Part shown: one piece after another, positions 1 through 12,293 of the stretch | Position numbering within the stretch: the stretch's first letter is position 1 | How the letters are laid out: every line of letters starts with the position of its first letter | Origin: Actinostola sp. cb2023 | Lineage: Eukaryota > Cnidaria > Anthozoa > Actiniaria > Actinostolidae | Length of the DNA: 64,000 bases | Reading direction: 5' to 3' | Assembly (NCBI GenBank): GCA_033675265.1 | Contig: JAUJYZ010001328.1 | Span: 186,001 to 250,000 of the forward strand | Position numbers and translations under genes: made by a program | Notes under the pieces: model-generated | Database searches by the model: none | Seen by the model: only the letters and a program-made list of their open reading frames with translations | What the model was told of the DNA's origin: nothing

Positions 1-123
1 CACTGGTTGTTGGCTTTTAATGAATCCATGTTCTACCAACACAAAACAACAACATACAGTCTGTAATTTCACATATTACTGTACCAATATCAATGACCAA
101 AACACTAATTTATAAAATCTCAC

Positions 124-1822
124 CTAAAATTCCACCAGCTAAAAGAATATCAAAAAGATATTCTCCATACAGCCGATAGTTCAGCTTTGCCCCAGAGACA
201 TCAAGAAATTTCGCCACCTACACAGAAAAGTAAAATGATTTATGCTAATACAGCACATACCTTTCAATTTTGTTTTACTAGTGCTTTTTTCCTAATGGTT
301 TTTAATAAGAGCGTGTGCACAGGTCCATATGATCCGTATTTTCCCGACTCGCTGCTCTTATAAAACCATTGGAAGAAGCCACGTGATGGGGGTCAAGACG
401 TGATGGCACAAGCCCCGCAAATAAAGCTGACCGGACCAACCTAAAACATTAGCTGTTTCCTTGCGCTATATTCATTTGTTTTACAGGGTTTTTTCATCCC
501 TTTTTGTAACAATGAACTGGGTCATATGATAAAATGCTTATTGACTGAGTTAGGTCGGGCCGGACAGGAAAATATTTGGCTCTCTGTCATTTGTATGGAC
601 CTTAATTACTGCACGCATGACTTCCAGCCAAATATTTTCCTGTTCAGGCCTCCCACTCAGTCAATAAGTACCGTATTCACTGGCGTATAAGCCACACTCG
701 CAGATAAGCCGCACCTCGAGTTTGACAACACAAATTTTGGAAATAAAGTTTTCTCGAATATAATTAAATAGAAATCATACGTTTTAACATTTTCCCCTGG
801 TTTTAAGTGGAATCTTGAAAGCTATGTTATGTTTGAGACACTTGATTGACACATGTTGTGTTAGCACGTGAAACAACCCGCTCATCAATGAAAAATACTT
901 TAGCAAACCATTAGGTACTAAAACCGTTAGCACGATTGTTAAACTGTCTGAAGAGGCGTTAGCACCCGTTAATTTGCCTGTTTAACGTCTAACCAATGGC
1001 CAATGCTTTTAGGAGTAACTAACAGTAATAAACACACGAATGATGTGCGTACTCTTTTATACTTTTATGTTAATTTTATGTAAATTTCTGGTACCAATTC
1101 CCGATGTTCTCGCAGATAAGCCGCACCCACAACTTTGTATCGCGATTTTTTGGGGAAAAGTGTGGCTTATACGCCGGTGAATATGGTACATAGTATTATG
1201 TTGTACTGTAGTTCATGACAGTCATAATATTGTGCATTGTAGAGTAAGAAGTGTGTGAGTGACTTCTGCATGTTTATGTCTTTGATGAGCTTCTTGTTAT
1301 CCCCTACATGTACAATGTAGGTGACACATGGGGTAAATATATCATACCTGTTCTAAGTCATTTTGTGTTCCATTCAGTCCAATTATAATGGCATCACGAA
1401 AAGCTAATGGATCTTGCTTCTCTTTCTCGTCTAATACAAGAAGTACATGTGTAAATAATGGCAGCTCAACAGTGCAGAGCTGAGGAAATTCTCTAAATAA
1501 TCATGAATATAAATAATATTTTGAATAAAAATGATAGCTAAAAGTACATCTTCCTGCTTTTTGTTAGTTAAATATTTGTTTCTGTAGAGATTTAAAGCAT
1601 TCATTAATGTTTCAATTTTCATTGAATTAAAATCACATTAATTATTTATTGAATCAATCAAGTAAGACGACAATGATTGTAACAATGTACAGGTTTCATG
1701 TTAGTGCACAACACAATGAATCAAACAACAAGATGACAGCCACTCCTTGCGTTTTACTTACCTCTCTTGCGGGTTTTGATCCGCTGACCACTGAGAGTTG
1801 GTTTTGGTTGCTTAAGACTCAT
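124..1822 (-). CDS. BZW1: BZW / eIF5-mimic protein (5MP), N-terminal exons, partial
   Basis: Basic leucine zipper and W2 domain protein, a cytosolic translation regulator that binds eIF2/eIF3 and competes with eIF5, so affecting start-codon choice. Three coding exons are visible, read right to left: 1762-1822 (ATG at 1820-1822), 1348-1430 and 124-217. Phases agree (1, then 0, then 1 leaving the window) and each junction has GT-AG signals. The first 20 residues contain [14 protein letters not shown], the signature N-terminus of BZW1/BZW2. The next exon gives [13 protein letters not shown] and the third [20 protein letters not shown], both colinear with the family. The remaining exons, including the W2 domain, lie beyond the left edge. 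Whether this is BZW1 or BZW2 cannot be told; many invertebrates have one gene. The introns hold inverted-repeat elements at 538-668 and 669-1188. Confidence 0.9.
538..668. mobile_element. Small palindromic element (MITE-like) in BZW intron
   Basis: Inverted arms begin CTTATTGACTGAG at 538 and end CTCAGTCAATAAG at 668. The inner arms AGGAAAATATTTGGCT and AGCCAAATATTTTCCT also pair. There is no coding capacity. The element abuts the next one (669-1188). Confidence 0.7.
669..1188. mobile_element. Non-autonomous DNA transposon with ~29-bp TIRs
   Basis: The left end starts TACCGTATTCACTGGCGTAT and the right end is its near-exact reverse complement (about 27 of 29 bases). The subterminal string CTCGCAGATAAGCCGCACC occurs near both ends in the same orientation (about 697 and 1109). 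No transposase is present. A TA target duplication is possible. Confidence 0.7.
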
Positions 1823-2660
1823 AAAACAGTTGTCTGGAAAAAGAAATAACAGTACTAAACACCAAGCTATAGGTTAGTATGACATTAATAGCTTAACGAA
1901 GCAGAACCGTACAGTACGGTGGACTACAGAAACAGCTACTATGAGTATGAACAGCTTATAAACAGGATATCATTCTCAGGCTCGACTCCGACGCCAAAAA
2001 TTGCAGGATCGAATATTCGGGCCGGAATATTCGCTTACTAAGCTTAAATCATCGATAGTACTTCAAAGTCAAACACACTAAAAAACTTCTACACGAACTG
2101 TGTTCTTATTCTCAATATTGTTAACGGTATGTCGGTAAAACGAGATTTACCGGTTTACGTGTGGTTTTTGTCGTACTTAGAACCACCGACATGACGCCTG
2201 ATCAATAACACTCTACGATGAAAGTAAAACGAAATAAGTTTATATTTTCAACCTTCTAGTTTCGACATAAAACACAAGGTATTTTAACAATTACATTACA
2301 TAAACAACGGGTCGTATCCCTACTATTCAAACTAGATATACAGTAAACAGCATTCAGTTTTCATGAATCAGTTCCGAGTACGTACAAGATCTTCAAATCT
2401 TTATGTGGCTGGTCGATCGATCAATGAAAACGACGTCAACTAGTTTTTATTCGCTCAGACACATTTTTAGCCAATTAAATAACCGTCTAATGATCGATAA
2501 ATATATTTAGGTTGTACGAAAAACAAAGATATTATCCTTACCTGGTATAAACTTCTGTGAGATTCAGTAAAAATCTAAAATCAATGTACGACGACGACTG
2601 TCACACAACAGATCTAATGAAATGAACACGAGGTCGTCGAAGCGAGGGGGAAATCAGGAG
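1823..2660 (-). promoter_or_regulatory. BZW 5' UTR, 5' UTR intron and probable promoter side
   Basis: The ATG exon continues 11 bases upstream to an acceptor whose AG lies at 1834-1835 (polypyrimidine then CAG on the minus strand). A good donor (CAG then GTAAGG on the minus strand) sits with its last exon base at 2542. A non-coding first exon of roughly 2542-2660 is therefore likely. Its 5' end and the promoter position are guesses. Confidence 0.45.
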
Positions 2661-5115
2661 GAGCTTGGGTACTAGAATCCCGTGCAAAGCATGATGGGAG
2701 GGAAGAACAATAACCAATAAAATGAACGAATGAAGTAGAAGCATGGAATCAGTGTCTTCCTAACTAGTCCAACTTTGTTTCTTCCACTTCAGTCCAAAAA
2801 GATGAAATCGAAAGAAAGCAAAAAGCAAACAAAGCTAGAAGAACAAGTCAAGAAAACGTGACATAAATAATTTGCCACTCTGCAGTCGGTCCACTTAGGG
2901 GCGGACCATTTGATTTTTGATGGGGGGTGGGGGCGATTTAAAGTATGGTCGATATTTTTTTTTCACCTTTTCATGTTGCACGATATTTTTTCACTGCCTT
3001 AGGCCCTTGCACGATATTTTTTTAAACCAAATTTATTTTTGTTGCCAATATCTATTCAGTTGCCAAATCGATAATATTGAAAATTGTATAATAAATTACC
3101 TTTGTTATTTAATTTAATTATTTGTACAGTCTGTTGTTCTACTTACATTATGATTTATTAAATTTACATGCCATCAATCAATCAATGGTGAAATTTCCAC
3201 TGAAACAGAAAAATCCTAGGGAGTATAAGCTATTATAATATAAATTATGTGTACCTCCCAAGAATGCGCGATTTGATTGGTTGTTGAGCATGCATTGTTA
3301 TGTTATAGAAGTACGGAGCAGCGAAAACAAAGCAGAAAACCTGTTTAAAACTAGTTTTATATTATAAAGCGAATAGAAGATGACTCTCCTTGCTTCTATA
3401 CAAAAATAATGCACTTCTGAGGTCTTGAAAGCTGCTGAATCACTCGCGTTCTGCTCGTGCATCCACTACCAGCAGTTTCAAGACTTCAGCGTGCATTAAT
3501 TTTGTATAGAAGCACGGAGAGTCATTTACTTTTAGTTAAATATATAATTATCAAGTATTCAATGCTCGCGTTGCAATACTTTTCAGAGGTGTAGCATGCT
3601 TTTTTCTAATGTACCAGAGAGAAACGAGTGCGAAGCCGCACGCTTGTAGGGGGGTAAGGGGGCATACTCCCCCTGGAAATTTTGAAATCTAGAGCCTTGG
3701 AAATACCATTTTCTTCGTTTTCTAGTGGATTTTCTTGCTACACAAATATATATAGTAAAATGCTGATCACTCAGTTTTTTTTGTAGTTTATTTTGTTTGA
3801 GAGACTGTTCACTGGGGCTGCTTCTAACTACAATAATATTATACATATACACACTCCCTGAAGTGCCATTTCCCGGATTTCATAATTTCAAAGCTAGTCA
3901 GCTCTTACGATTTTGTCTTAGATTTCTTTTTTTTAAATTTATATATTTTAATTATTTTAAATTGTACGCACGTGTGTATACGTTGCATAATGCACGCTAC
4001 GCCCCTTGGGCCCAGGGGGGGTACTCAGGGGTATCAGTGACGGGGAGGTGCGAAGGCTTTTTGGGGGTTTGAAATTTGCGGCTTGGGACTTTTTTGGGGT
4101 TTTCATTTTTCTGGTGGACTTTTTTTGATATAAAGATTTTGTCAAGGACTTTTTGGGGGGTTGATAAAAATGATATCCTACCATTCTCGATTTTATGCGG
4201 AGACAAATTGGACTTTTTTGGGGTTACGATTTTGGGCCGTTGTTTTCGCGTAATGGACTTTTTTTGGGTTAAAATGTTTGGCCTCATTCGCACCTCCCCG
4301 TCACTGATACCCCTGAGTACCCCCCCTGGGCCCTTGGGCTACAATGCTAGGTTTTGAATTTGAAATTCAAGACCTGTCCCGTGCAGAGTACACAGGTATA
4401 ACACTCAAATTTAGGTCTACCAAATTTAAAAAAAGCTGAAGTTGGTGTCACAATAATGCACGATATTTTTTTTGATGCATTTGTTCTTGCACGATATTTT
4501 TTTAAAGGTGGAAGTGCTTGCTTATATTAGTCAGTCAGGGACGTAGGGAGTCCTGTTGTTGAAAGGGGTGGGGATGATCGTCGGAAAATTTGAATTAGAC
4601 GCCTAAAAGAGACCAATCTGGGTGTGGCTTAAGCTTCATTTGACCCCTATAAAATATACTCGTACACTGATTTTGCTACTTCTCAAGTCTTCTTATAAAA
4701 TCAATATACCATTCTACGGCAGACACCAACGCAATATGACGTAGCCTCATTTGCAGACGTTTTAGTTGATTCGCTTTTCTCCCACCCGCTAAAAGTTAAA
4801 ACGTCTGCAAAGGAGTAAGTATGACGACGTTTTCGATTTCTTTCAGTTCGCGTGCAACCCTAGAGACGCCCCTCCGCCCCCCAAACCCCCCCCCCCCCCC
4901 CCCCCCCCTTCCCCCTCCCCCCTCCGCTCCGGGAGTTGTCCCCTCTCCTATTATACTCTCCTGTCTCTACGTCTAGTGATGACCTGCAACGTCTAGTTCA
5001 AGACAGATAACCAACAGCCCCCGGCAACAGCCTTACAAAAGGGTTATCATCGTCAAATATATATTTTTCAAGTATCCTGCCCTTGATCACGTGACTACGC
5101 AATGACATGATCAAG
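2661..5115. repeat. Repeat-rich spacer between BZW and ACBD5
   Basis: I see no gene here. It contains a palindromic repeat at about 3250-3530 (second copy near 44865-45240), a dispersed repeat at 3588-3990 (second copy at 35753-36190), an inverted-repeat element at 4011-4331 and a CCCTAAAAGG-type element at about 4535-4985. The last holds a poly-C run of about 30 bases at 4878-4910. The GGTATCAGTGACGGGGAGG arms of the 4011-4331 element pair over more than 40 bases. Confidence 0.6.
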
Positions 5116-8100
5116 ATGGCGGACGATGTGGAGTGTCGATTTGAGGCTGCGGTCGAAGTAATCCGCTCCATGCCAAAGAAAGGTTCGTTATATAATTGTA
5201 ACTTACTGTATTCGCTTTGATTGCTTTACTGGAATCTTAGAGAGTCATTTTATGTTTCTTTGCGTTCCATCTTAGGCTCCTATCAACCATCTTACGAGAC
5301 GATGCTAAAGGTACGAATACTCTTGTCTTGTTTAGATGGTTATTTTATAATAGATGGTTTTCTATATGCTACAATACGTTTATGTTATTTGTTGGAAGCC
5401 TTTAGGTTTTCCTAATAGTTTGTGATCGAAAGTTTAGTTGATGTTTGCATACGGTTTATATGAATAACTATCAGTCTAGGTGTATTAATTTTTAATCGTT
5501 TTTTAAATGTGACGTATAAAGTTACACATATGTCATGTACTTGTGTTTAGTTGTGAATTGTTGTTCTATTTTTTTTTGCTCTGACTTCTGTGCACTTCAA
5601 TGATTCCTCTGCTATTTATAATCGTTGAAGTGCGACCTGGTTGAAAAATAGTCGGACGTCAATCAAACAACATGGATGTGTTACACTAACCAATCCTAAC
5701 AAAGCGAGTTTGATTGACAGCCCTCTAGACTGGAGTTTGTCTGAAAGCGTTGAAATTTTCAGGGTCGCACTTCAATGATAAACTTTGTAAACTGTGATGT
5801 AATAACTGAATCAAGTGATAGAAAAAGACAAGGAAATATACAGCTTATTCGATGATTTGACAGATAAGCTTACAGATATTTTGCAAATTCTGTAGTATTT
5901 TTCCAAGCCCATATTTAAAGGCGAGGAAAATATATGAGGAATGAGTGAAATGTCTGTCAAACCATCGAAGGGATTTATTGTTCCACTGCATTGTACACTG
6001 TACTTGTTTGTTTTTATATCTTGGGTATGCACTGGCATATTTTGTGTGTTCTCTTGACCTTATATGGTAAAATGATGCACAAATAGAATAATAAAGCTAC
6101 ATGTACATGTAGTTACACACAGTACATGTATTATAAAATTATGTAAAAGTTCAGCCACATCATAATAATTATAAACTCTGAACAGATTGATCAGTAGTCC
6201 AGTTGATTGCAAGTGTGAAAGTGCAATGGAAACTGAAAAAATAACATTACTGACAGTGAAACCCAAGATCATATAATTATATAGAGTTGTTTTCGTATAA
6301 GTGGGAAACCTATGGTACCATGACACTCAAATGGCTTCTTTTTGAGCCAATCAAATTTTTAGCATGCAGATGCATCTCATCCTATCAAACTCTTTAGGCC
6401 GATTTACATGGTACAACTTTTGCTTAATACAACTGTCGCACGTAACTTGCTCAAGTCATGACTTGCATACCATTTACATGGCTACAACTGTTAGCTCGCG
6501 ACACTACAAAATCGTGTACAACTTGCTCAGTTTGGTTATAAGCTTTTCGATTTCTTCGTCCAACCATTGTTGTTTCACTTTCTTGGTGGAAACCAGAGGT
6601 CCATTGCAAAGCGAGCAAAGCTTTGTTTACATTTTCTGCCATTTTAAAGTCAAATGTTTGTTTCAAGATACACCATTTTTTTTACCTTTTTTGGCTACGA
6701 CTGTCGCAGAGTTTTGAAACATGATTCAAAATTCCTACAACTTTTTTCGTGTTGTGTGCAATAGTTGTGAGCAAGTTGTAGGCTGTTTTACATGAAGCGA
6801 TTCGTGTCGTAAGTAAGCTTGAGCAAATTGTGTGCGACAGTTGTAAACAAAAGTGTACTGTGTAAATCAGTCTTTTTATAACAGCATGGCACGATACCAT
6901 TATTTTCCCACTCATATGAAAATGACTCTACCACATTACTCTTTATGCTTTGTACCAAGTGTGTTAACAACATTGTCTTATCAAAGTTCTATGGGTTCTT
7001 CAAACAAGCAAAGGAAGGACCATGCAACGAGCCAAAACCTGGCTTCTGGGATGTTGTCAAAAAAGCAAAATGGTGAGCTTTTTTATCAGCTGCATGTTTT
7101 AGATGGAATGACAGAACATCTAATCTTGATAGTATTTACATGAACAGTGTATGGTATATTTACATTCAGCCATTTACTGACATGTATAATTACCGTAGAA
7201 TTCCGAAAGTAACGGCCCCCGTTACTTTCGAATTTAGCAGGCCAAAGGGGCCATTACTTTCAAGTAGCCGTTACTTTCAGGTGGTTAAAAAACGTTTGCA
7301 AACACAAAACAGAACGAGATACATATTATGTCAAAAGGTCGTTCACATGCTAAATTCTACGATATTTATTCACAACAATCTACAAGATTACAAAGTAAAC
7401 TGTAACAAATACCGGTATACTATACAGTGAAAGTTCTAAGTGTTCAATAATACTGTAAATACCGTATTAGCAGACTGTGATCATCTCACTTCACGGTGGG
7501 CACAAAAGTACGTGAAAACGCCAACGTTTGTATAACTTCTACAGTTTTAATCCAATCAAAATAAAACTTGACAACGTGACAGCACATGTCAAGGCAACAA
7601 ACTTGTTCTTTTTTGTTTTTTGATTTTTATGATTTTTGGCAGGAAAATAACGTCATGAACATGACAACAAATTTTGAAATTCAAAACTACAGTAAATTAA
7701 TCATTTCATTTGAAAGAACATGTAAAATTAGAGAAAGAGCTGAAATAATATCTCGGATATCATTATTCAACCCAAAGATATTAATTTTTGAAATTTGAAA
7801 TTTCCGCCATTTTGGGCAATTTTTAGTAACAAAATGGCGGATTTTCAAATTTCAAAAATTCATATCTTTGGATTGAATAATGATATCCGAGATATTATTT
7901 CAGCTATTTCTCTAATTTTACATCTTCTTTCAAATGCAATGATTAATTTACTGTAGTTTTGAATTTCAAATTTTGTTGGCATGTTCATGACGTTATTTTC
8001 CCGCCAAAAATCATAAAAATCAAAAGACAAAAAAGAACAAGTTTGTTGCCTTGACATGTGCTGTCACGTTGCCAAGTTTTATTTTGATTGGATTAAAACT

Positions 8101-8267
8101 GTAGAAGTTATACAAACATTGGCGTTTTCACGTACTTTTGTGCCCACCGTGACATGTATTAAAAGAGCACATCATTTTTTCAGGACCATTACTTTAGGGG
8201 GGATCGTTACTTTCAGGATTTATAAAGAGAGGCAAAAACTAATGTTACTTTTGGGGGTCGTTATTTT

Positions 8268-8300
<33 letters not shown>

Positions 8301-11300
8301 GGGTGTTAATATCGGAATTCTACGGTACTGCAAAAAAGCTCAAAACTTCAGAAAACCACAAAACAAATTATGTGTAAATAATGCTACATGTACATGTATC
8401 CATAGAATTTAATTTTAGTTGTTCTTTTTTCAATGATTTTCTGAAGAGTTTGAAGTCAATGTTAGCTATATATAGTCTGTACATACATTTTCAGGGAGGC
8501 TTGGTCATGTCTTGGCAGTATTTCCAAAATAGAAGCAATGGAAAGTTATGTCAAGGAGTTGAAACAGGTACATGTATAGTACTGTAATCTCTCCACAGCC
8601 TCTAGCTAAATAGGATGTGAATCACTCATCATCAAAATACTAAGGCATGATACACCTAACCCTTTGACTCCCACGGCGCCCGAAACCGCCCGTAAAAATC
8701 GAGACTGCTTTGAAAAATTCTAACTTTCTGAATTTTCGTAAATCAGCAGTTATTAGTGACAACTAGATAACTCTTCATATTTTAACCTCAAGTAAACTGA
8801 CTTACAGGCGATTTCTGGATCAACACTCGAAAATGAACGACATTTGACTTGGATTTTCTTCCAAAATACATCCTGCGCAAAATGCCACTTTTCAGCAAAC
8901 TTCCATTCTCTTCTTGATATAGTGTGAATTTTGCCCTCTTTTTTTCGCTGAACAATAGGGGCCCACTTTCGCTAACACGTGTTTTCCTTCTGCACGCCCG
9001 AAAAGGATGCCGGGAAACATCCGGGAATTTCGGCATAGATCTCCCCCGAAAATCCCTCTTTTAAGAGATATAGAGAGTGTCGAGGGTCCTACCAGTGCAC
9101 CGGTTGCATTCCCAAAGTCCCAAAAATGCCTTTGTAGGTCCCCACCCAGAAAGACCAGAGAGACCCAATTGAGTCCGCCCCCCCCAAAGTCGAAAAAATT
9201 CGTATAACTCCTGAGTTCTTCCAGAGAGCAGTCAAGCTTAATGATGCTGTCCTGGGGGCTTCTGTGGTGAATAATGGCTAAACACTCTAAAAATACAAAA
9301 TAAATAAATGACCGCTCCTAGTAGCTACGAGATGCCGTTCCTCGAGGAGATTCACCAAAAGAGAAAGATTACGTCAGAACCTGAGCCCGTGGGCTTCAGA
9401 ACTGTCAAGATTTCCATGGAAACCCCTTATAGGAATCGAAATGGCGTGATTAGGTCCAGAAAATCGCTAAAAAACTCAAAAATCTCTGGGTGTCAAAGGG
9501 TTAAATAGCATTCCATATGTATTGGCTCTGGACAAAACTGTACAACTGGCTGCCTTCAGGTTCTCATTTGTGTTTTTTTGGGGGGGGGAGAGAGAGGGAA
9601 GGAAGGATACTAGGGAGAGAAGAGAGGGGCCAGTCTCCCTCCCTCTTCCCCTCCCCACCCCCCCCCCCCCAAAAAAAACATAAAGAGAGCCAGAAGGCAG
9701 GCTACTGAACAACAATAAATAAATACCTCTTATAAACTGAGCGCGAGGTCCATATGGGAAGTTATGGACCAAGTTAAGGCAAATTATGAGATTCAAGGAC
9801 TTTTAACAGCTGATTGAAACCAATACAATCATTTAAAATGACTGGAATTTGGTAACAAATTTATTATAAAATTCTGGGTGTTTTTTTTTTTAAGAGGTAA
9901 CACTTATGTCACATTTGATATATAATGTACTTTTGTTCTAATTAACCTCTTTTTTCCTCTCTAAGGTCATGAAAACAATGCCAGACACTGAAGAGATGGC
10001 AGACTTCAGTATTGTTCTAAAGACTTTCTATGAAGCTGTTTATGAACCTACAGGGGAAGAACCTCCTCACATTCTTCATATTTTCAAGAAACCAGTCTCA
10101 GATGATATTAGTTTTAATGTGGACAAATGCAATGGATATTCTGGAGATGAAACAGTATCCAGTCAATTTGACTTATCAAATCAAGAGGAAGAAAATAAAA
10201 ACATTCTGGAAGAACAAGAACGAAACTCCAACATTCATTTAAATGGTATATATTCAAATGGAAATGGTGACTCGACCAATGGTTCAGACCAAGAAGAGGA
10301 TAATGATATAGTTGTTGTTGTTGCAAATAATGATACAGACATTGACAATATGACACATATTTTACAAGATACTTCATTGTCACGTGATTTGGAACTGAAA
10401 CCTGGCTTAGCATCTGAGCATTTATACATTGTTGAAGTCAGTACCCAAAAGAAAGGTTTACCAATGGACAAGAAAGACTCAAAGGATGGCAATAATGGTA
10501 TCTATTTTGAATCTCTTTTATAAATGTAACTTATTTTCTCATTCAGTAACATTTGCCAACACCTCTTCAAGGGCTGCAAGTAATGCTGTATAATATTATT
10601 ATCCTGTAGATAATTGCTTATTATATCTGAACCTTGTTATGAATATCTTTTCCCAGTTCCAAGTTTGCAGCCAGGATTCTCCAGTACTAATGGTAAAGAT
10701 AAATGCGATGAACTGAGTTCAGCAAGCGATGATAGCGATGAGGAATTCTGTGATTCTCTGGATCCTGAGCATCTTTCAACTATTGAAAATGAAATGTTAA
10801 ACACGTCTAATGCGGATACATTAAATGGAAGTCCTAGTAACTCTAATTCCCACAACAGCAGTACATCAACAAATACAGGTAGCTCTCCAGATCATTTACC
10901 TGGCTCGTCATTGTCTGATTCAGATGCGTCTGATGTTGAATCTCTTTTAAAAGCTCAAAGATTTACCAGTACTCCTTTTGAGAAGAAATCTGCCCATGTG
11001 ACATTTAATACTGATGACAAACCATCAAATAAAAAGGCTCAAAGTCCAGGTATTGCAAACCATCAAAATGGAGGTATCCTTAAAGTTAAACAAGCTGGAA
11101 GTGGTTATGGTGGTGGTGACGCTAAACGACCCACTAGGCAAGGCATGCGTGGAGGGTTTTCTCATTCTCAATCAAGACAACAAGCAATAAGTTTACAAGG
11201 AGGTAAGCAATGGTATTTAAGTAATGATCCGAGTAAGACGGAAAGTGGCAAATGGCAAGGAATGCAGAAAGGAGCTAAATTATTGTGATATTAGGGGTGA

Positions 11301-12293
11301 TGAATGGTCCTTCGAAAATTATGAGTCTAACCTCAAATACAAGGGTCTTGCATTCTCGGTTTTTCAGTGTTGTCATTGTCTCAGTCTCAATTTTTTTCTA
11401 AATCAGTCTTATTTATGAATTATTATTGTTTTAGGTGGTGAAATATCCAGCACTCAAATGACACCTTCTGGTGCAACAGGTCACAGTGATAGTGATAGTG
11501 ATGATACTAACCATAACAGCTGTGATTCTAGTGGTGAACGAGATGAAATTAATGAAAGAATCATAACAGCTTTGGAACGAATACAACAAGACATGAACAG
11601 AGTGTTAAGAAGACTAGAAACAATGGAGGATGTAATGGCTTTAAGACAAGAGAGGCTTCATACTGTAAGTATTATCCAACATGTACATGGATGGTAGACT
11701 GATTCCATAAGTCGGTCTGTTCGCTCTTTGTCGATTCTGATTTTTTTAAAGAGCAAAAACAGCAACTTATGGAATCAGTCTACATGGATGGATGTTGTAG
11801 ATTGTTCTTTTTAATAATAGTAGAGTTTTATTCCCTCATGAGAATAGTACCTGGTAAGACAGCTAGGTGGTACAATTAAGTACTAAGATACTATAATCTA
11901 ACAAAAGAATGGGAAAAGCATTCTGGTACATAACTTTAGTAGTACATTTATATACATGTACATGTATGATACCATTATGTAAAAGTAATGAATAGCATTG
12001 CAAAAGAGAAGATAAATAACACCACTTTTTTGTCTTACAGGTTAGTAGATTTGACAGTAGAGAACAAGGACCATGGTGGAGTCAATTTATTCCTTCCAAG
12101 ACAGTAGCATTTCTCATCCTCTGGCCTTTTATTATCAATCTAATATTTTACTATTCGCGAAAGAAAAAGGTTTGAATTATCATAAGCATACATGTATCAT
12201 AACTTGAGAACCAACAGTCTTACAACAAAGGCATTTCATTTACAATGATTAAAAAGTGCTCCATTTTATTCTCATTAGGTTCACAAATTGTAA
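5116..12293 (+). CDS. ACBD5: Acyl-CoA-binding domain-containing protein 5 (peroxisomal membrane tether)
   Basis: ACBD5 is a tail-anchored peroxisomal protein that binds very-long-chain acyl-CoA and tethers peroxisomes to the ER through VAP proteins. Nine coding exons: 5116-5182, 5276-5310, 6987-7072, 8495-8567, 9966-10497, 10657-11202, 11435-11664, 12041-12169, 12279-12293. All have GT-AG borders and consistent phases, and they total 1713 nt (570 aa). Residues 1 to about 90 form the acyl-CoA-binding domain (FEAAVEVIRSMPK, GPCNEPKPGFWD, KWEAWSCLG). An acidic, Ser-rich linker carries the FFAT-like motif EFCDSLD at residues 294-300. A coiled coil (ERIITALERIQQDMNRVLRR) follows. A membrane segment (TVAFLILWPFIINLIFYY, about 544-561) precedes a basic tail ending RKKKVHKL. 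Human ACBD5 is of similar length with the same order. Possible poly(A) signal: AATAAA at 13763-13768. Confidence 0.93.
5618..5779. mobile_element. MITE-like inverted repeat in ACBD5 intron 2
   Basis: CGTTGAAGTGCGACC near 5624 pairs with GGTCGCACTTCAATG near 5762. There is no coding capacity. Confidence 0.5.
6393..6875. mobile_element. Inverted-repeat element in ACBD5 intron 2
   Basis: Imperfect terminal arms (GGCCGATTTACATGGTAC at the left; the complement of GACTGATTTACACAGTAC at the right). The body repeats motifs such as ACAACTGTCGCAC and CAAGTTGTA on both strands. ORFs overlapping it are not gene-like. Confidence 0.55.
7191..8327. mobile_element. 1.1-kb TIR element with a nested ~660-bp palindrome (ACBD5 intron 3)
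   Basis: The ends are an exact 16-bp inverted repeat, TACCGTAGAATTCCGA at 7191-7206 and its complement at 8312-8327, consistent with a TA target duplication. Repeats of GTTACTTTC lie inside each end. The core (about 7490-8155) is a large palindrome centred near 7825, whose arms share strings such as GTGCCCACCGTGA and CGTACTTTTGTGCC. A G run of about 31 bases lies at 8269-8299. No transposase is evident. Confidence 0.75.
8658..9505. mobile_element. TIR element with CCCTTTGAC ends (ACBD5 intron 4)
   Basis: The left end, AACCCTTTGACTCCCA, pairs with the right end, TGGGTGTCAAAGGGTT. The interior has no convincing ORF. Confidence 0.6.
9560..9690. repeat. Low-complexity G/A-rich then C/A-rich tract
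   Basis: A run GGGGGGGGAGAGAGAGGGAAGG is mirrored about 60 bases later by CCCTCCCCACCCCCC. It lies in ACBD5 intron 4, and the ORFs crossing it are composition artefacts. Confidence 0.6.
10743..10763 (+). other. FFAT-like VAP-binding motif inside ACBD5
   Basis: The codons give E-F-C-D-S-L-D preceded by acidic and serine residues (SDDSDE). This fits the FFAT-like consensus of ACBD5, which recruits VAPA/VAPB at ER-peroxisome contacts. The assignment rests on the motif and the gene identity only. Confidence 0.65.
11684..11790. mobile_element. Compact MITE with 19-bp TIRs and target-site duplication
   Basis: GTAGACTGATTCCATAAGT at 11694-11712 is exactly complementary to 11765-11783. The flanks ATGGATG (11687-11693 and 11784-11790) form a direct repeat. 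It lies in ACBD5 intron 7, about 20 bases past a donor site. Confidence 0.8.

Noticed and set aside
3797..4357. Overlapping ORFs on both strands
   Set aside because: They lie on an inverted-repeat element with GGACTTTTTTTGG-type repeats; no domain and no splice support.
6364..7143. ORFs of about 90-117 codons in ACBD5 intron 2
   Set aside because: They overlap an inverted-repeat element. The 6987-7072 part is a true ACBD5 exon but is read in a different context.
7586..8057. Two near-identical peptides (MSRQQTCSFL...) on opposite strands
   Set aside because: They are the two arms of one palindrome, not two genes.
9476..9796. Plus- and minus-strand ORFs over the G/C-rich tract
   Set aside because: Explained by low-complexity composition within an ACBD5 intron.
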